DNA from: Fennellomyces sp. T-0311
Taxonomy: Eukaryota; Mucoromycota; Mucoromycetes; Mucorales; Lichtheimiaceae
Reading direction: 5' to 3'
Length of the DNA stretch: 64,000 nt
NCBI GenBank assembly: GCA_025266875.1
Contig: JALLLT010000011.1
Span: 372,001-436,000, forward strand
Shown: positions 11,831 through 23,436 of the stretch, piece by piece
Layout: every line of letters starts with the position of its first letter
Position numbering within the stretch: position 1 is the first letter of the stretch
Made by a program: the position numbers and the translations under genes
Notes under the pieces: model-generated
The model's database searches: none
What the model was told of the DNA's origin: nothing
What the model saw: the letters and a program-made list of their open reading frames with translations, nothing else

Positions 11831-13524
11831 ACTGATACAAAGTGCTACGATTTAAAAACAAAAAGAATAACAGGAAAAAATCAAAAAGAATAACTGAGGG
11901 GTCGCTGTCGTCTTGAGTTATATACGCTGAGGAGCCAATAAGGGGAAAGTCACCGGGTGAGGAGAGTAAGGAGACCAAGAACGTGGAGTGTAAAGTAGTT
12001 TAAAGCAAGAAAAGAGAGCGAGAAATCGAAACTCCAGCATTTTTTTTGTTAAAGCTATAATATTTCTAGTTCATCCAGAACTTGCATTGCATTGCATCGA
12101 CTCTGTCGCTTTTCTCCACCGAAGACGGGGTGGAATCGGCACAAGTTTATCCTAATTTTGGGTATATCACCCGATTGTGCATTCGCCTTGTTTTCAATTA
12201 AGTTTCTGACAGGTAACTAATTGTGCTTCTCAAACTATTTACCCGCTTTCGCACTTCGCCACCTTCTTCTATTCGGGGAAGTGCCCGTGTTGTGACGAAA
12301 AAAAGGGGAGCAAAACAAGAAAACAAATATCACTCGGCATTACTGGTACCAGTCACCTGATGAATAAAAATAACTGCATCTCTACGTAGATCAAACACAC
12401 CGGTGTCATCTTCCGAGGCATCAATTTGAACAAATACATCAAGTCTTATATTTTATACAGATCCTGCATGTAAGAGGTCCCCGATCTGCACAGCTTTCCA
12501 CTCATTGGTCTGTTACCTATAGGAAACAATGGGAAAAGGAAGTACTGTCTGTGAGCACATGTGCATGGACTGCATGGTACCCCACTTCCCTCACTCACAT
12601 CATATCCTTAGTCCCATATTATCCTGTACTCTCATATTACGTCTTCTTTTTACGTATTCGTACATTGTCAATAGCTCATTATCTCTATTTGAGATATGCT
12701 GAAGGTTGCAGATCCACGTGGGCTCTACTATGATACTCCTTGACCCTAATAACTGGTCTTCTCCTCTTGATGGCTCGATCGTTTTGAACGTTTTAATATT
12801 ATTAATTCTTATTTGCCACATAGAACGAGCTCTATCTTCAATATATAGATTATACAAAGCCACCAATGTGAGTACAGCGTATCATCATCCACATCGGCGC
12901 CCCACCTGATAGGTACATAGCATCATATAGAGAGCCCTGAAATTACTCCTGCGGCATTACATAAAACGCCAATTTTGCGAGTGTAACTGCTTCCAACAAA
13001 AAGTGAAGTAGATTATAGAAAAGTGATATCCCGTCGAGTTTCTCACATCTCGGTAATATCATCCACAAGTACGATGATGACATTTTTCTTTCGAAGTGTC
13101 AAAGTGATCGTCGATGTTGATTACTTCCCCAGTATTCATGCATATCAACATAAACGAGTTACCTAAAAGATTTTCTTTTCCGTGCTTCTCCTCATGAGTA
13201 TAGATTACCGATTACCCTTCCCAAAACAATCTCCCATCTCCACTCGTTCAGCTCATAACAGTCCACGTGACTACCAGACTTCTCCAACTCAACATATAAT
13301 CCATTCACCAGCCATCCACTTCCACGCTGATATTCCTCCTCTATCCAAACAAGAGCACGTTGCTCAGACTATAGTCGAACCGATCTTCCGGCACCATACT
13401 TTTTTCGTCCTTTAATATACAGCAACAGGGGTGAAAGGTTCTAAATACAAAACAAAATGGTCTACATTGTCGAGCGATGATAGTTGTTGAGTTGTTGAGG
13501 GAATAAATTGTGTCGTATTCGAAT
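11831..13524. other. Intergenic region, no supported gene
   Basis: No coding signal. The first 170 bases are the promoter of the coiled-coil gene. The remainder is AT-rich with short open stretches of at most about 90 codons that lack motifs and splice partners. Confidence 0.5.
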
Positions 13525-13853
13525 CTATTTAGGCATATTCTGTTGGCCCATTTGTTGCATCTTTTCGCCGACCTTGGTGTTGACGTCAAAGAACTTGGCA
13601 ACGCAGCGATCGACACAGACAGCTTCGCCCTGGGAGAGGTCGTTTTGTGTGTATTCACGAGAAATACACTTGGCATAGCACGAATCGACAATACTGGTTT
13701 ATTGAAAAATCAATATTCTGCAATTTCTTTTCTCTGACAACGAGCTTACCGATTGAACAGATCCGTGACCATTTCAAGTTCCTGCTCAGCCATCGCAATG
13801 TTTTGCGGGTTCACAGCTTGTTGCGATTGCATACCATTACCAAAGAACGACAT
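13525..13853 (-). CDS. TIM10: Mitochondrial intermembrane-space chaperone Tim10
   Basis: Small TIM chaperone that forms the Tim9-Tim10 hexamer and carries hydrophobic carrier precursors from the TOM complex to TIM22 across the intermembrane space. Two exons (13853-13750 and 13693-13525) give 90 residues, the normal family size. The twin CX3C motif is intact: CYAKC, then 14 residues, then CVDRC; these cysteines form two intramolecular disulfides after Mia40/Erv1 oxidation. The block DLSQGEAVCVDRCVAKFFDV and the N-terminal helix MAEQELEMVTDLFNRI are of Tim10 rather than Tim9, Tim8 or Tim13 type. There is no cleavable presequence, as expected. The 56-base intron splits the Arg codon before IVDSC. 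Confidence 0.94.
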
Positions 13854-15012
13854 TTTTGGTTACGAATAGGTTGAATGAAATTCCAAAAGCGTGGAGTTTT
13901 GTTTTTCATAGCCCAAAACCGGCCGTCACGCCAGCACCGGGGGCTGATTTCCGAGGATCATGCAGCGTGGTCGAATTCAAGTAACCCTGCAATTCATCGT
14001 GTCACGATGCCAACATACGGCACGTATCAAATATGTCGGTACTGATGTACACGAAAAATGATGGTTATATTGCAAACTGATATTTTATGGAGAATTCCTG
14101 CAAAATCTTTAGTGCAACAAACGCTTGGGTTCCTCGCGTCGCACAAACCTTCATAGGCGTAACCTTTACATCCATGCAATTACGCGCAGTATTCCATCAA
14201 TTTACAATAATATCTGTGTTCATGGTGTGGGTATCCAAGATGATTGATTGCGTGAGTACCGCTGCCAAGCAAAGTACTGGAAGAATTCCTTGTCTCCATG
14301 GGAACACCGCTATCAAGAAAAGTTGCTAATAGCAACGGTGACTTCATCTCCATGGCAACCATGGTTCAGAGCAGCGGATGTATTAAACCGCATTGCTTAA
14401 TTTCAGTGACATCATCCAGAACTGTTGAAAAACTGAAGCGCTGTTCTGCTGGTACCGCACTGATGGTTTATTCCGTGCATCGACCTGAAAGTAAGTTCAT
14501 AATTCGAAAAGTCCTCAAAAAATCTAGATTACTTAATAAGAGATATCTTTAAATCTAAACCTGCACGCTGCAGAAGAACAGCTCAGCAGCTTCGTAAATA
14601 AGGCAACTGGGTATTCCGGCTAGCGTTACCACCATTGCTTCATCAAACCTTGAAATATGTAGATGATCAAAGATGTATATGTACCGAATATTAAAACTGG
14701 ATGCAGGTTTACATGCATAAAGTACGGAAGGTTACGACAACCAATAACCTGATTCGACAACAATCGGATCTATGTGACATCGGCTGTTACCCGAACGATT
14801 TCGAAAAATGGTAGGAATTCCCATATCCAGCAGGGATCAAAGAAAGGAAGGATGCGGAAAGGCTGGAAAAGCAAATATGGTACCACTATGCTTACACATC
14901 AGGGTCCAGAATGGCCCCATTATACTGTCTATTTCGAAAATAGCAAGCAGGTCAGCGGAGACAGTCGTTAAAGCGCTCGCTGAAAGTGCTATTTCGCATA
15001 GGTTTTACCACA
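13854..15012. other. Intergenic region between divergent TIM10 and PGM2 genes
   Basis: The two flanking genes point away from each other, so both promoters lie here. No recognisable gene; short frames at 14087-14552 are open by chance and lack motifs. A CCATGG-containing imperfect inverted stretch lies near 14296-14360. Confidence 0.45.
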
Positions 15013-17515
15013 ATGCCAGAGAAAGATCACGTTGCAGCGTTGGCCCAGGATTGGCTCCGGCTAGATCAGGTACGCCTAACTCTTCCTCATTCAACTCTAG
15101 AGAAGATTGCGGCGTGCTCATATCTATGGTTAGAATGACGAAACACGGACAGAAATAACCGCACTTCTTGAAAGTGGAAATTACGACGAACTGAAGAAAC
15201 GATTGGTGCATCGTATCGAGTTTGGTACAGCCGGTGAGTAACCAAAGAAACATAGGAAGCACTTATGATTTACTGAGCGATTGGAAACCTGACAGGTCTT
15301 CGTGCCAAAATGGAGGCTGGCTTCTCGAGAATGAATGACTTGACTGTGCTGCAGACTTCCCAGGTAGCTTTACAAAAAAGGATATAGTGGAATATGCTTA
15401 CGTTTAGGGTACAGGGTCTGGCAAAGTATTTGCTGGAAAATGTGGATGATGCGAAAAGCCGTGGTGTCGTCATAGGACATGATCATCGTCATCATTCGGA
15501 AAGCTTTGCTCGTCTGACAGCTGCTGCGTTCATCACGCTTGGTTTCAGAGTGTGGTACTACCATGAGTATGTCCACACACCATTAGTGGTTCGTTGATAC
15601 ATGCCCTAGGTTCATTTTGCTATCTCTTCTTATTGTGTAAACACTAGCCATATACAGTCAAGAAAAAGAAAGCAGCTGCCGGTATCATGATCACCGCATC
15701 TCATGTAAGCTCTGTGGGTAACTTTTTCATCCAGTTTATTTATCTATGCATGTACTACTATAGAATCCCAAACAAGATAACGGCTACAAAGTGTAAGTCT
15801 TAAGGTCATTGCATTCCATGTAGAATATGTGATCTGATATCATACGGAAACAATAGGTACTGGGAAAATGCATGCCAAATCATCCCTCCACATGACCAGG
15901 GCATTGCAGAAATGATTCTTCATCATTTGAAACCGTGGACCTGGGATTACGACCTTGTTGATACAAGTGATCTCTGTCAAGAGCCCGATGGTGTCATTGA
16001 CAGCTATTTTGAGGAGTTGGCTGCGTTATCCCGATTCCAGTAAGCACCAGGTTACGAAGCTATAATGCACTCTTGACATCACTGAGCGTTTCACTTTTAG
16101 GGCTGACAATGAGAAAACGTCTCTCAAATTTGCCTACACAGCCATGCATGGTATAGGATATCCATTTGCCAAACGTGGCTTTGAGGTTTTCAATCTTCCG
16201 CCGTTTATTACCGTTGACGAGCAGATCATGCCTGATCCAAATTTCTCTACTGTCGAATTCCCTAATCCAGAAGAAGGCAAAGGTTCTTTGGTATGGTAAA
16301 CTAGAGCATACACTTACTGATTCAACGCTAATCAAAGCTCAACTTTCAGAGTCTAGCCATCCAAACTGCTGACCGGAGCAATGCTCATTTGATTGTTGCA
16401 AATGATCCTGACGCTGATCGGCTGGCTATTGCCGAAAAAGTGAAGTAAGTGGAATCAAAGCAATTTGAAAGTCATCCAGGTACCTAACCTTTCGTTTGAA
16501 TAGCGGTGAATGGAAGCTCTTCACTGGCAACCAAATTGGTGCTGTGCTTGGTGCTGCTAGCTTTGAAAAGGCTAAATCCGTCGGTATACCCACTGGTAAG
16601 AGAAAAGCATAATGATGATCCAGGTTTACCCAGCTAACACCTCTTTAGATAAAATTGCAATGGTGGCAAGTACAGTTTCCTCCAAGTTTTTGGGACGGAT
16701 GGCCGAGGTAGAAGGGTTCCGGTTCGAAGAGGCATTGACAGGCTTTAAGTGGATTGGCAACAAGTCCATTGATTTGGAAAATGAGGGGTATCACGTAGCA
16801 TTTGCTTACGAAGAAGCTATTGGTTTTACTATTGGTGACCTTGTCAAGGACAAGGATGGCGTTAGTGCTTTGGCCTTTTTCGCAGAATGGGCTGTCCAAC
16901 TTGAGAAGCGCGGACTTACCATCAACCAATACCTGGAAACGCTCTATGCAAAATACGGCTACTTTGTGTCCGAAAATTCCTACTTTATCTGTGACGATAA
17001 GCAGACGATCCAAACAATTTTCGAAAGGATACGATATGGCTATGAAGCAGTAAGTCTCATGATACCTTACTTTAAGATGACAAGACTAAAAAAAATTCAA
17101 TGCGCAGACGAGCGAGAACTTAAAGGCTGGAAAGTATGAATATCCAAAGGAAATTGCTGGGTACCGAGTCGTCGGTGTACGTGATCTGACAGTTGGATAT
17201 GACTCCAACACTCCAGACAACAGACCAACTTTACCAGTGTCATCCTCATCAGAAATGATTACATTTAAACTAGAAAATAATGCTGTATTTACTATCAGAA
17301 CAAGGTATGTTTACTGTTCTTCGATTATCTACTATATGCCCTGTACTAACTTTATGAAAATCTTTTGCAGTGGTACCGAACCCAAGATCAAGTACTATTC
17401 CGAACTGCGTGGGGATTCGGAAGAGCAGGCGAGGACAGATCTCAGCAAGGTAGTTCAAGCCATAGGAGATGAACTAGTAGAGTACGAACAATATGGCATT
17501 ACTTGGCGTCGTTAG
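15013..17515 (+). CDS. PGM2: PGM2-type phosphopentomutase / phosphoglucomutase
   Basis: Alpha-D-phosphohexomutase of the animal PGM2 / yeast Pgm3 (Prm15) branch, which favours ribose-1-phosphate to ribose-5-phosphate and also converts glucose-1-phosphate and glucose-6-phosphate in the cytosol. About ten exons. Diagnostic parts in order: IEFGTAGLRAKM near residue 45, [12 protein letters not shown], the phosphoserine loop [17 protein letters not shown], the Mg-binding [11 protein letters not shown], the sugar-ring loop FAYEEAIG, and the C-terminal phosphate loop [11 protein letters not shown]. All catalytic motifs are intact and the length, about 600 residues, is normal. An intron falls exactly between His and Asn of the phosphoserine loop and is followed by a 29-base exon (15764-15792). 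AATAAA lies 186 bases after the stop. Confidence 0.95.
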
Positions 17516-17700
17516 ATATCATTTGCTGAATAGATCATTATGTAACTGTTTCCTTACGACTTTATATCGCTTTTCGTCGTCGTTGATCTCATATAACATA
17601 CCATCCCATCGGCTACGCACTTGTACCTCTGCTCATAAATATACCGTAGTTGAAAAGAGCCTATTTAAGACCGAGATACGAAAGGAAAAAAGTGCTCGTT

Positions 17701-17706
17701 AATAAA
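17701..17706 (+). terminator. Poly(A) signal of the PGM2 gene
   Basis: AATAAA 186 bases after the PGM2 stop codon, in T-rich then AG-rich 3' sequence. Confidence 0.5.
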
Positions 17707-17799
17707 GTTCGGCGATCAATAACGCAATGTTATTACTTGCTAGAAATCTGTAAGAGAAAGGAGGAAACGAAAAAAAATGTTAGAATACGACAACAACGC

Positions 17800-17805
17800 T
17801 TTATT
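17800..17805 (-). terminator. Poly(A) signal for the minus-strand candidate at 17858
   Basis: AATAAA on the minus strand, 53 bases beyond the stop codon of the 17858 candidate. It is one reason for keeping that weak gene. Confidence 0.35.
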
Positions 17806-17857
17806 TCTTTTAGAAAACTAACAAGCCAAGTTGGCCCTTGCTTGCTGTCAATCCATA

Positions 17858-18499
17858 TCAGTTTTCTTCAGGATTAACGAGGATTTGCGGAGATGTCCGG
17901 GTAAGCCAGGCGGGGTACTGGCGATATTCGAGCTTTCGTTTCGTAATGGCGTATGATTTAGATAAAGGGGCGGTTTTGCTCTTACCAAAGTATCCGAGCT
18001 CTATTGCGTACTCGATAATTTGTTGAATGCTGGTAAACATTACATTTCAAAAACCGATATGAATCGAATATATTAATCGAACTTAGGTTCGATAAGCATG
18101 CTTAATATGTGTATCAGTTCACCTAATACGTTGATATATACGCACTTTTTCAGCAATAGGGATACACTGTGATGCATCATATATATGGCCTGACATGTAT
18201 TGTATGAATTCATGCAAATGAATTAACATTATGTACCATTCTAAACGAGCATGAGCATGTTCACTGCAAATATACATCGGATTATCATTTCTTCGACATA
18301 TGTAATTGAGTAATAAACTAAATAGACGAGAAATACAAACTACAGTTCGTCCATATATATAGTAGAAAATCATAAGTATAGAGCTTAGGTTTCCCGTAGC
18401 ATTACGTAGGCGAAACAAGCACTTCGGTCCTGAACAAGTCCTGATGTGGCTTCTGACCATATAATAGATAGACAAATATTGATGGCTTGAATTTTTCAC
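17858..18499 (-). CDS. Hypothetical protein, two-exon candidate
   Basis: Weak call. The 3' part reads SIQQIIEYAIELGYFGKSKT and ends NPEEN with coding-like composition. A GTGAAC donor near 18120 and a TACCAG acceptor near 18030 join it in frame to an open stretch reaching 18499 that contains LEWYIMLIHLHEFIQYMSG. AATAAA follows the stop. The 5' end is not settled: further open minus-strand stretches (18402-18608, 18605-18913) could be earlier exons. No family recognised. The alternative is a 60-residue single-exon gene starting at 18040, or no gene at all. Confidence 0.3.
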
Positions 18500-18998
18500 A
18501 TTTCAGTACAGTACCCTTTATAAATCTATCATACCTTGAGCCCAGGATAAGCTCCGAGTAAGAATGTGGCAAACACATCGAAGAAAAGTTCAATAGTATG
18601 GCATTCACACCTCATAATTTATTGCACCAATGAGCCCGTAGCTTGTGGTGTGAAGGGTAGCTAAACATGTAGCGTAGAAAGCCGCACATACTAAAGTTTC
18701 CCGAATTCTCCACCAGGTGGAATGAAACGGTATCACTTCAATACGTATGTAAGAAAATGCTAGAGGAGTTGATAGCTGGTAGAAAAGGATGGAAATGACG
18801 AGTTTCATTATTTGTAAATCTACACAGTACACCACATTGCATGCCTTCGGGCACTCAGTGCTTGCTGCAAAAGTATGCACAGAAAGTAGGGGTGACGCTA
18901 AAAAAGCATTCACAAGCCAAATGAGTTTTCATTGGCCGGCAGAACATATAACCATGGTCACTGGGTCCTCATTGCCAGAGCAGTATAAAAAGGACGTC

Positions 18999-19373
18999 AT
19001 GCTGCGCACTCTGAGCGCGTTGGGTCTTCTTTTTTATTTACCGGTTCTGGCTTCCAGTCAAGTAAGGTAGGTCATTAGCTAGAAATGAAACATGTCCTTA
19101 GTCCTCGGCCCAGCAATCCAGTGGCTGGGAGGGATCTACAATTGGGAAGCCAGCAAGATGCACACCGGTCGCGCCTGTACTCTTATTTGCTTCGCTGCGA
19201 ATCCCCGAAAAAAAAAGAAAGAAAGAACCGGCGCCCCCCGCAGGAAAAAAAAAAAGAAAAAAGAGAAAAGCCTCCTGCCAGCGCAGACGGGTACAGGCTG
19301 CTATGGGACCAGACGACCCAGTACCTTCCCGTGGTTGGTCCTGTCAGTATCGAGCTTGTTCTCGAGAAGCTAA
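18999..19373 (+). CDS. Possible secreted protein with signal peptide
   Basis: Weak call. From ATG at 18999 the first 21 codons form a textbook signal peptide (MLRTLSALGLLFYLPVLASS) followed at once by a GTAAGG donor. Splicing to an acceptor CCTTAG near 19102 keeps a frame that is open to TAA at 19373, followed by AATAAA near 19396. The body contains long Lys/Arg runs encoded by A-rich tracts (about 19207-19270) and matches nothing I know. TATAAAAA lies only about ten bases before the ATG, too close for a normal promoter. It may be a decayed gene. Confidence 0.25.
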
Positions 19374-20982
19374 ATCTGGGTCACGTATGTCTTTCAATAA
19401 AGCAAGCACTTTGAACTATACTTTGACAGAGTCGCTCATTCATGTCCGCAACCGATCTATCACAATGGCTGTTGCTGTTAATCACTTGCCGACGCGCTTG
19501 ACCATTCAAATGCAACCACGCAATCACTGCGATCACTTGGCCACAATCCTGGTGATTGTCAAATTAGTCTTCATAACGGCAGATCACAAGTTGGTGCGCT
19601 TATGCATTGTCTTATACGGACGCTTCTTCGGAGTGCTTGAAGCTCTTGACGCTAGTCCGTCATGATCTGCTTGTCGAATATTGTCGTGAGTTGCTTTACG
19701 GCACCTTTCTTCCTATGGTTGACGACAGGGACATCATGGGTATGAACATGCAGCATACATGGTTATACATGTTTTTCCTGTGCATATACATACTGTTTAT
19801 ATACTTTTGAATGACGATAAAGACGACACTATAGCTTAATACATGAACGACTTTTGAAATTGCGTGTCTACATATATGTTAAAGTAGTCAAGTCCCAAGG
19901 ATGCCTGCGGTAAATTATGCATCAGCATCATTTAATTGTACACGATCTCATTCATGACCTCACCTGAAAGCTATAAACAAATTTTCCTAAAGTTTTCTGA
20001 GTAGAAGAAGCTTCAATACAATTAAAAGTCTTTAGCAACATTAACTATTACTTTTGAAGATTTGAACCTTTTCTAAAGACCTTGTTCCCGAATAAGAGCG
20101 CGTAAAATTATCAACCGTGTTGAACAACTTAATTAAAGAAAACGAATTAGATCAGGTATAGCATACTCGGAAAAAAAGTAACACTTTAAATTATACTGCA
20201 GTTTAGCAAAAATGTGTGCTGATTTCCAACAACCGAAGGAGATGCATTAGTTTTAAAAGCTTGGATGTTCGTATACAGTATTGGTGTGCATCATTTAATT
20301 CTAAGGCAAATCGGATCGCTTTTCTGTGTTGCATACATACCAATACTTTACAGGCAGTTATTTACTATTATCGCTATTGGAAAGTATAGGCTTCCTAGTT
20401 TTCTGTTAAAATTGTAAACTCAATCGCCGCATTTCCCAGCGTTTTCCCGCATAGGTAAATAAAAATAAAACCCGCTCATGCACATAAAGCGAATTTTTGT
20501 CAACGACCATTACCCAGGTAACCGCACATGAGTGGCAACCCTGCTTGATTGGTAATCAAGGCTTTTTGGCATAAAAGTACACAAGTTTAAGCGCCTGATT
20601 AGTATACGTTTAAAAAAGTAGGCTATTTTTTATACGTACTAGCTATTATAGTAGACACTGTAACCAATTATACCTTACCTTTGCATATGGCTTTCTTTTG
20701 ACCTTTCACATGTGTTGAAAGAAATTATCCCGAAGCCAAGATAAATACGAAACAAAGTTTTGCTCAAAGATCCCGCTCCAAATGCGAAAAGAACAGAGAC
20801 CAAAGTGCACATAAAATAAAAGAACATTATTTTACTAAACTTATGAAAACTTCATCACAAAAAAAAAAGGATTATTGACTATATAAAATATACATGAAGA
20901 TAGAAAAATAATTGCATTAGTAAGTGTGTAAGTGTAATGGATAATCGAATGAGAAGAAAAATGGCCTAAGGATCCTGCATTT
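19374..20982. other. Intergenic region, no supported gene
   Basis: AT-rich, with no frame above about 70 codons on either strand apart from the flanking coding sequence. The right end holds the 3' UTR of the PTR2 gene, including poly-A/T tracts near 20860. Confidence 0.6.
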
Positions 20983-23164
20983 TTACTTCTGAGACTCCTT
21001 ATCGTTTTCGTACTCCTGTTCGACGCCTCGGTACTTATCCAACTCATCCTTCTTACGGTGAATGGCATCTTCCTCAACATCATAGGCATCACGCGAATGA
21101 TGGCAGAACCAGAAAAGAACAGTAGAAACACCGGCAGCAACAGAAATACCGGTATACATCCATTTGAGCTTAGGATCTTCAGCCACGGAAACCAGCGCGA
21201 ATGCGAGGATGGCACCGAAACAGTTGGTGAGCAAGAACAAAGACATGACCAACGACTTCATTGCTTGCGGTGCCTTCTTGTAAGCATATTCTAAACCGGT
21301 AATCGAAGCGAACACTTCAGAGATACCGATCAAGACATAAGCGGGAATGACAAAGGCAGCAGAGACGTTGTTTTTGCCATTAGCGTTGGGTTGATCGAAG
21401 TAGGGTGGGCTGTTGTACACATGGGTTTGGATACCAGCACAGTACTACAGTGATATTGTGGTTGTGTAAGCATCATTTGAGTTCAATAGAAGGTTCGTTT
21501 TTCTTTCACTTACAGCCATGGCACTAGCCGCAAAGAAGAATCCGAGGGTGATACGGATCATAGGACGCATGGGGAATCCATAACGACGAAGGACAGGGTA
21601 CAGGATTCGATCGGCAATTGGAATCATGATAATAAGGGTCAAAGGGTTGATGTTCTGCATAATGTCGTTGGCTAGTTGGAAAATAGAAGTTAGACACAAG
21701 TCGCTGGTTATGCATCTATTGACAACTTACGGACGTTGCCAGTCAACATGGTGGCAGCCATAGAAACCAAGTTGTTGGTCATTTGCGAATAGCAGAGCCA
21801 GTAAATGGGGTACCAGAGGAAAACAATGCAAGCCTTGAAAGTACGGCGCATTTCATCGACAAAGACATCATCCCAAGTGATCTTGGCGGCTAATTCAGGG
21901 TTAACCTTGGCCATAACCGAAGGCTTGCTGCCTTCTAAGCCATATTTGGGAGACAGGCGAATAACCTTGAACACTTCGACAAAGATACTGCCACGGGGAG
22001 GATGTTGACGATACTGCTTCTTGCCCAACACAACTACGGCAATACCGGGAATGAACATACAGGTAGGCAACAAGTACGCAGACCAGAAACCAATGTTTTT
22101 AGCCATAAGGGTGGTGAAGATAGCTGACAAAGAGCCCACGTTGATACCCCTAAGAATAGGAACATTAGCCAAAAGCAACTTTTGTGAGAATCTTCTCGTA
22201 AATACAGTACCAGTAGAACATATTGAAAAGTTTCTGGTAGGTGGCCTGAGGTGTCACAATCACGCGTTCTGTTCCGCCAACTTTGCGACCCAGCCAGTTC
22301 CGCTTCTCTTGCTCGCGCACATATGGTTTTGGCACAGTGTATTGCTCCGCAACCAATGGAGAGACGTTTGATTTGATACCGCCGGTTCCCAGACCAATGA
22401 CAATCAAGGCGACGACGAAACCAGGGAAAGCGGCGCCGCTATCGATGGCCGCAGGAACGGAGGTGGCGGTCAGAATCACAAGACCAACCATGTAAATGCA
22501 AGCAAACAACAGAATGGTGTTGTATTTGCCTAGATACTGGTCAGCAACAATGCCACCGATAATCTTTGCAAACAAATAGTCAGTTTTTCCATTTTCTCTT
22601 CAAAAGTGTCCCAAAACGATGAAGACTTACCGGAGTCACGTAGCACCAGAATCTGATTTGGGAGAAAAAGTACACAAATCAATTTAGCAAACCTAAACCT
22701 TTCTATCTCTTATCGCACCACTTACTGGAAAAAGACCGTAAGGGCGGTAGCGGTCTGCTGACCTCGTCCCAAGGCACCAGGAGTTTCAGCCGGGTCTATA
22801 CTCCATTTAGAAATTTGTACGAGATCAAACCGGGGAAAAAATATCCTTTTTAAGTTTTCAACTTACATCCCTCAGGTGGTGGTGGCTGCTGAATATAGTT
22901 CTGGAAGGGTCCACTCAGACCATAGTAGGTAAAACGCTCACAGAACTCGATAAGGATGACAAGGAAAGCAGACTTGGGCATGGTATCGCCGATCTCGCGA
23001 AGATGGCCCCAATCGCTTTCGCGAGGAACTGGATAATCCTTGCCATCCTCAGCAGTGACATACTCGACATCTTCAGAGGCAGAGCCATCCTGAATCGACA
23101 TTGTCTTTTCAATGATAGTCTCCGTCTTGGTAGTGGTCTGGATCTTTTCTGTGATCTCGGCCAT
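20983..23164 (-). CDS. PTR2: PTR2-family proton-coupled oligopeptide transporter
   Basis: Plasma-membrane POT/PTR transporter importing di- and tripeptides with protons. Six or seven exons give about 600 residues. Sequence markers: the cytosolic N terminus, then LIEFCERFTYYGLSGPFQNY (the ExxER-type proton-coupling motif of helix 1), FWCYVTPIIGGIVADQYLGKY, GLGTGGIKSNVSPLVAEQY, MFYWGINVGSLSA (joined by removing an intron with donor GTACTG), and WYPIYWLCYSQMTNN in the later helices. Around twelve hydrophobic segments are spread over the protein as expected. The C terminus is a charged cytosolic tail ending NDKESQK. The start MAEITEK at 23164 is preferred over the upstream in-frame ATG at 23224 because a TATA box sits 62 bases before it. 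It runs in the same direction as, and downstream of, the RdRP gene, 272 bases away. Confidence 0.94.
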
Positions 23165-23225
23165 GACAAAAAATGGGAGATGAGAAACAAAGAAATCAAA
23201 CGCTGCCCAAGAAAAAGTTTTCAAG

Positions 23226-23232
23226 CTTTATA
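23226..23232 (-). promoter_or_regulatory. TATA box of the PTR2 transporter gene
   Basis: TATAAAG on the minus strand, 62 bases before the MAEITEK start, followed by a T/C-rich leader. It rules out the further upstream ATG at 23224 as the usual start. Confidence 0.6.
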
Positions 23233-23436
23233 TGATCTGACCGCGTCTCGTAGCACTGAGTGTAGCTTTAACTTTCCCACGTTTCCCAGTCTTCGTTCCT
23301 AGGCGGCTTCCTAGTAAGGTACATTTTGACTATTTAAAAAGGCGATGGAAGCTCTGGAACGATAAGAAGAACGGCCGGAATGAAGAAACTTATCGGGGCA
23401 TTTTATTTCAGGGATAAAATTTGCAAGGCAGAACAT

